Positions 63,421 to 64,000 of a stretch of 64,000 nucleotides of DNA are shown in pieces. Position 1 is the stretch's first letter; every line of letters begins with the position of its first letter. Both the position numbers and the translations under genes were made by a program. The stretch spans positions 1 through 64,000 of the forward strand of contig JAUJNG010000024.1 of assembly GCA_030448265.1 (NCBI GenBank), given 5' to 3'. The notes under the pieces were generated by a model that saw only the letters and a program-made list of their open reading frames with translations, ran no database searches and was not told the origin of the DNA. Origin of the DNA: Abditibacterium sp. GTDB taxonomy: Bacteria; Armatimonadota; Abditibacteriia; Abditibacteriales; Abditibacteriaceae.

Positions 63421-63852
63421 ATGACACAACAAGAAAACGCGCAGGAACTGGTCGAAGCGTTCGAGATGTTCGACAACTGGGAAGACCGCTACCGCTTTCT
63501 CATCGATTTAGGCAAAAAGCTGCCGCCGTTGCCCGAAGGCGCCAGGGTCGAGGAAAATCTGGTTCACGGCTGCCAGAGCAGCGTCTGGATGATCGCCGAG
63601 CCGAAAAGAGAGGCCGATGAAACGCGCATCGATTTTCTGGCCGATTCCGATTCCACCATCGTGCGCGGCCTGATTGCGATTCTGCGAAACATCTACTCCG
63701 GCCAGACGCCGCGCGATATTTTGCAATTCGATATCGACGCGCTTTTGCGGCGCATCGAACTGGATCAGCATCTCAGCCTGGGCCGCCGCAACGGACTGGC
63801 GGGGATGGTGAATCGCGTCAAAACTTTAGCGGCGCAAGAAGCAACCCAATGA
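63421..63852 (+). CDS. sufE: SufE sulfur acceptor
   Basis: The 143-residue SufE accepts the persulfide from SufS. The active-site cysteine is in LVHGCQSSVWM (about residue 50), preceded by EDRYRFLIDLGKKLPPLPE. The C-terminus has TPRDILQFDIDAL and NGLAGMVNRVK. The ATG at 63421 gives a typical length; 63406 is an alternative. The stop overlaps the next start (ATGA). Confidence 0.93.
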   Translation: MTQQENAQELVEAFEMFDNWEDRYRFLIDLGKKLPPLPEGARVEENLVHGCQSSVWMIAEPKREADETRIDFLADSDSTIVRGLIAILRNIYSGQTPRDILQFDIDALLRRIELDQHLSLGRRNGLAGMVNRVKTLAAQEATQ

Positions 63853-64000
63853 ACAATCCCAATTCCGCCTCGCAACTGCTGGGCGATGCCCTCAACACCC
63901 AAAGCGAAACCATTATGGACGAACCCACCAACGCCCCGTCGCGCGACGGCCTCGGCCCCAAAGAAGCCGTGATTCACGAAAAAGTCGTCGATGTCATCCG
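63849..64000 (+). CDS. probable SufT-like Fe-S assembly protein, N-terminal part only
   Basis: The frame starts at an ATG overlapping the sufE stop and remains open to the window edge (50 codons). After a Ser/Thr/Pro-rich start it reads GPKEAVIHEKVVDVIR, which resembles the helix preceding the TVYDPEIP motif of the DUF59/MIP18 (SufT) family. The motif itself lies outside the window, so the call rests on context and this short match. Confidence 0.5.
   Translation, partial: MNNPNSASQLLGDALNTQSETIMDEPTNAPSRDGLGPKEAVIHEKVVDVI

Overview
The window is a gene-dense piece of bacterial chromosome of fairly high GC. The genes are housekeeping and saprophytic: one tRNA-Val, rpmE-yqhQ-prfA, ilvD, thrB, cysteine synthase, a SUF iron-sulfur locus, GDP-mannose genes and several glycoside hydrolases. 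The gene mix and the very frequent GCGC-rich codons suit a free-living heterotroph of the Terrabacteria type, perhaps Armatimonadota or Abditibacteriota. This placement is an inference; no rRNA or other phylogenetic marker in the window settles it.

Layout. 0.1-2.3 kb: JAMM peptidase, cysteine synthase, OsmC. 2.4-7.8 kb (minus strand): ilvD, two paralogous membrane-anchored WD40-like proteins, an HNH endonuclease and a duplicated ilvD 3' end. 7.8-17.5 kb: carbon metabolism (GH78, PhyH, AraC regulator, FGGY kinase, SDR, aldo/keto reductase, LarA). 17.5-22 kb: coiled-coil and slipin genes, the first lone attC cassette, NTP transferase, RidA, thrB. 22-27.5 kb: secreted paralogs, a TIM-barrel protein and an AAA ATPase. 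27.6-31 kb: tRNA-Val, a decayed IS5-type element, and a MarR-controlled rhodanese/DoxX pair. 31-36.4 kb: rpmE, yqhQ, prfA, membrane proteins, DUF4397 lipoprotein, thioredoxin-like protein. 36.5-42.7 kb: manC, manB, the second attC cassette (a prepilin) and a two-component system. 42.8-47.9 kb: secreted proteins, LemA, lidless Hsp70, third attC cassette. 47.9-51.8 kb: cdd, deoB, deoC and small genes. 52-64 kb: sufB, sufC, sufD, [hydrolase], sufS, [broken membrane gene, lacZ, GH16], sufE, and a partial SufT-like gene.

Two structural themes stand out. First, about two dozen gene junctions carry long, near-perfect inverted repeats (roughly 40-190 bp, several sequence families). They supply stop codons to neighbouring genes, flank a gene inserted in the suf cluster, and in one case split a membrane-protein gene whose reading frame is restored exactly by removing the 166-bp hairpin. 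They behave like non-autonomous mobile hairpins. Second, three isolated lower-GC genes each end in a site with the architecture of an integron attC, all with the same spacing, although no integron integrase is present. At least two sit between the arms of a long hairpin.

Several genes are broken or altered: lacZ (17-bp duplication frameshift), the transposase (14-bp duplication plus two 1-nt indels), a coiled-coil gene (in-frame TAA), the ilvD tail copy, and a DeoC homologue in which the Schiff-base lysine is alanine.
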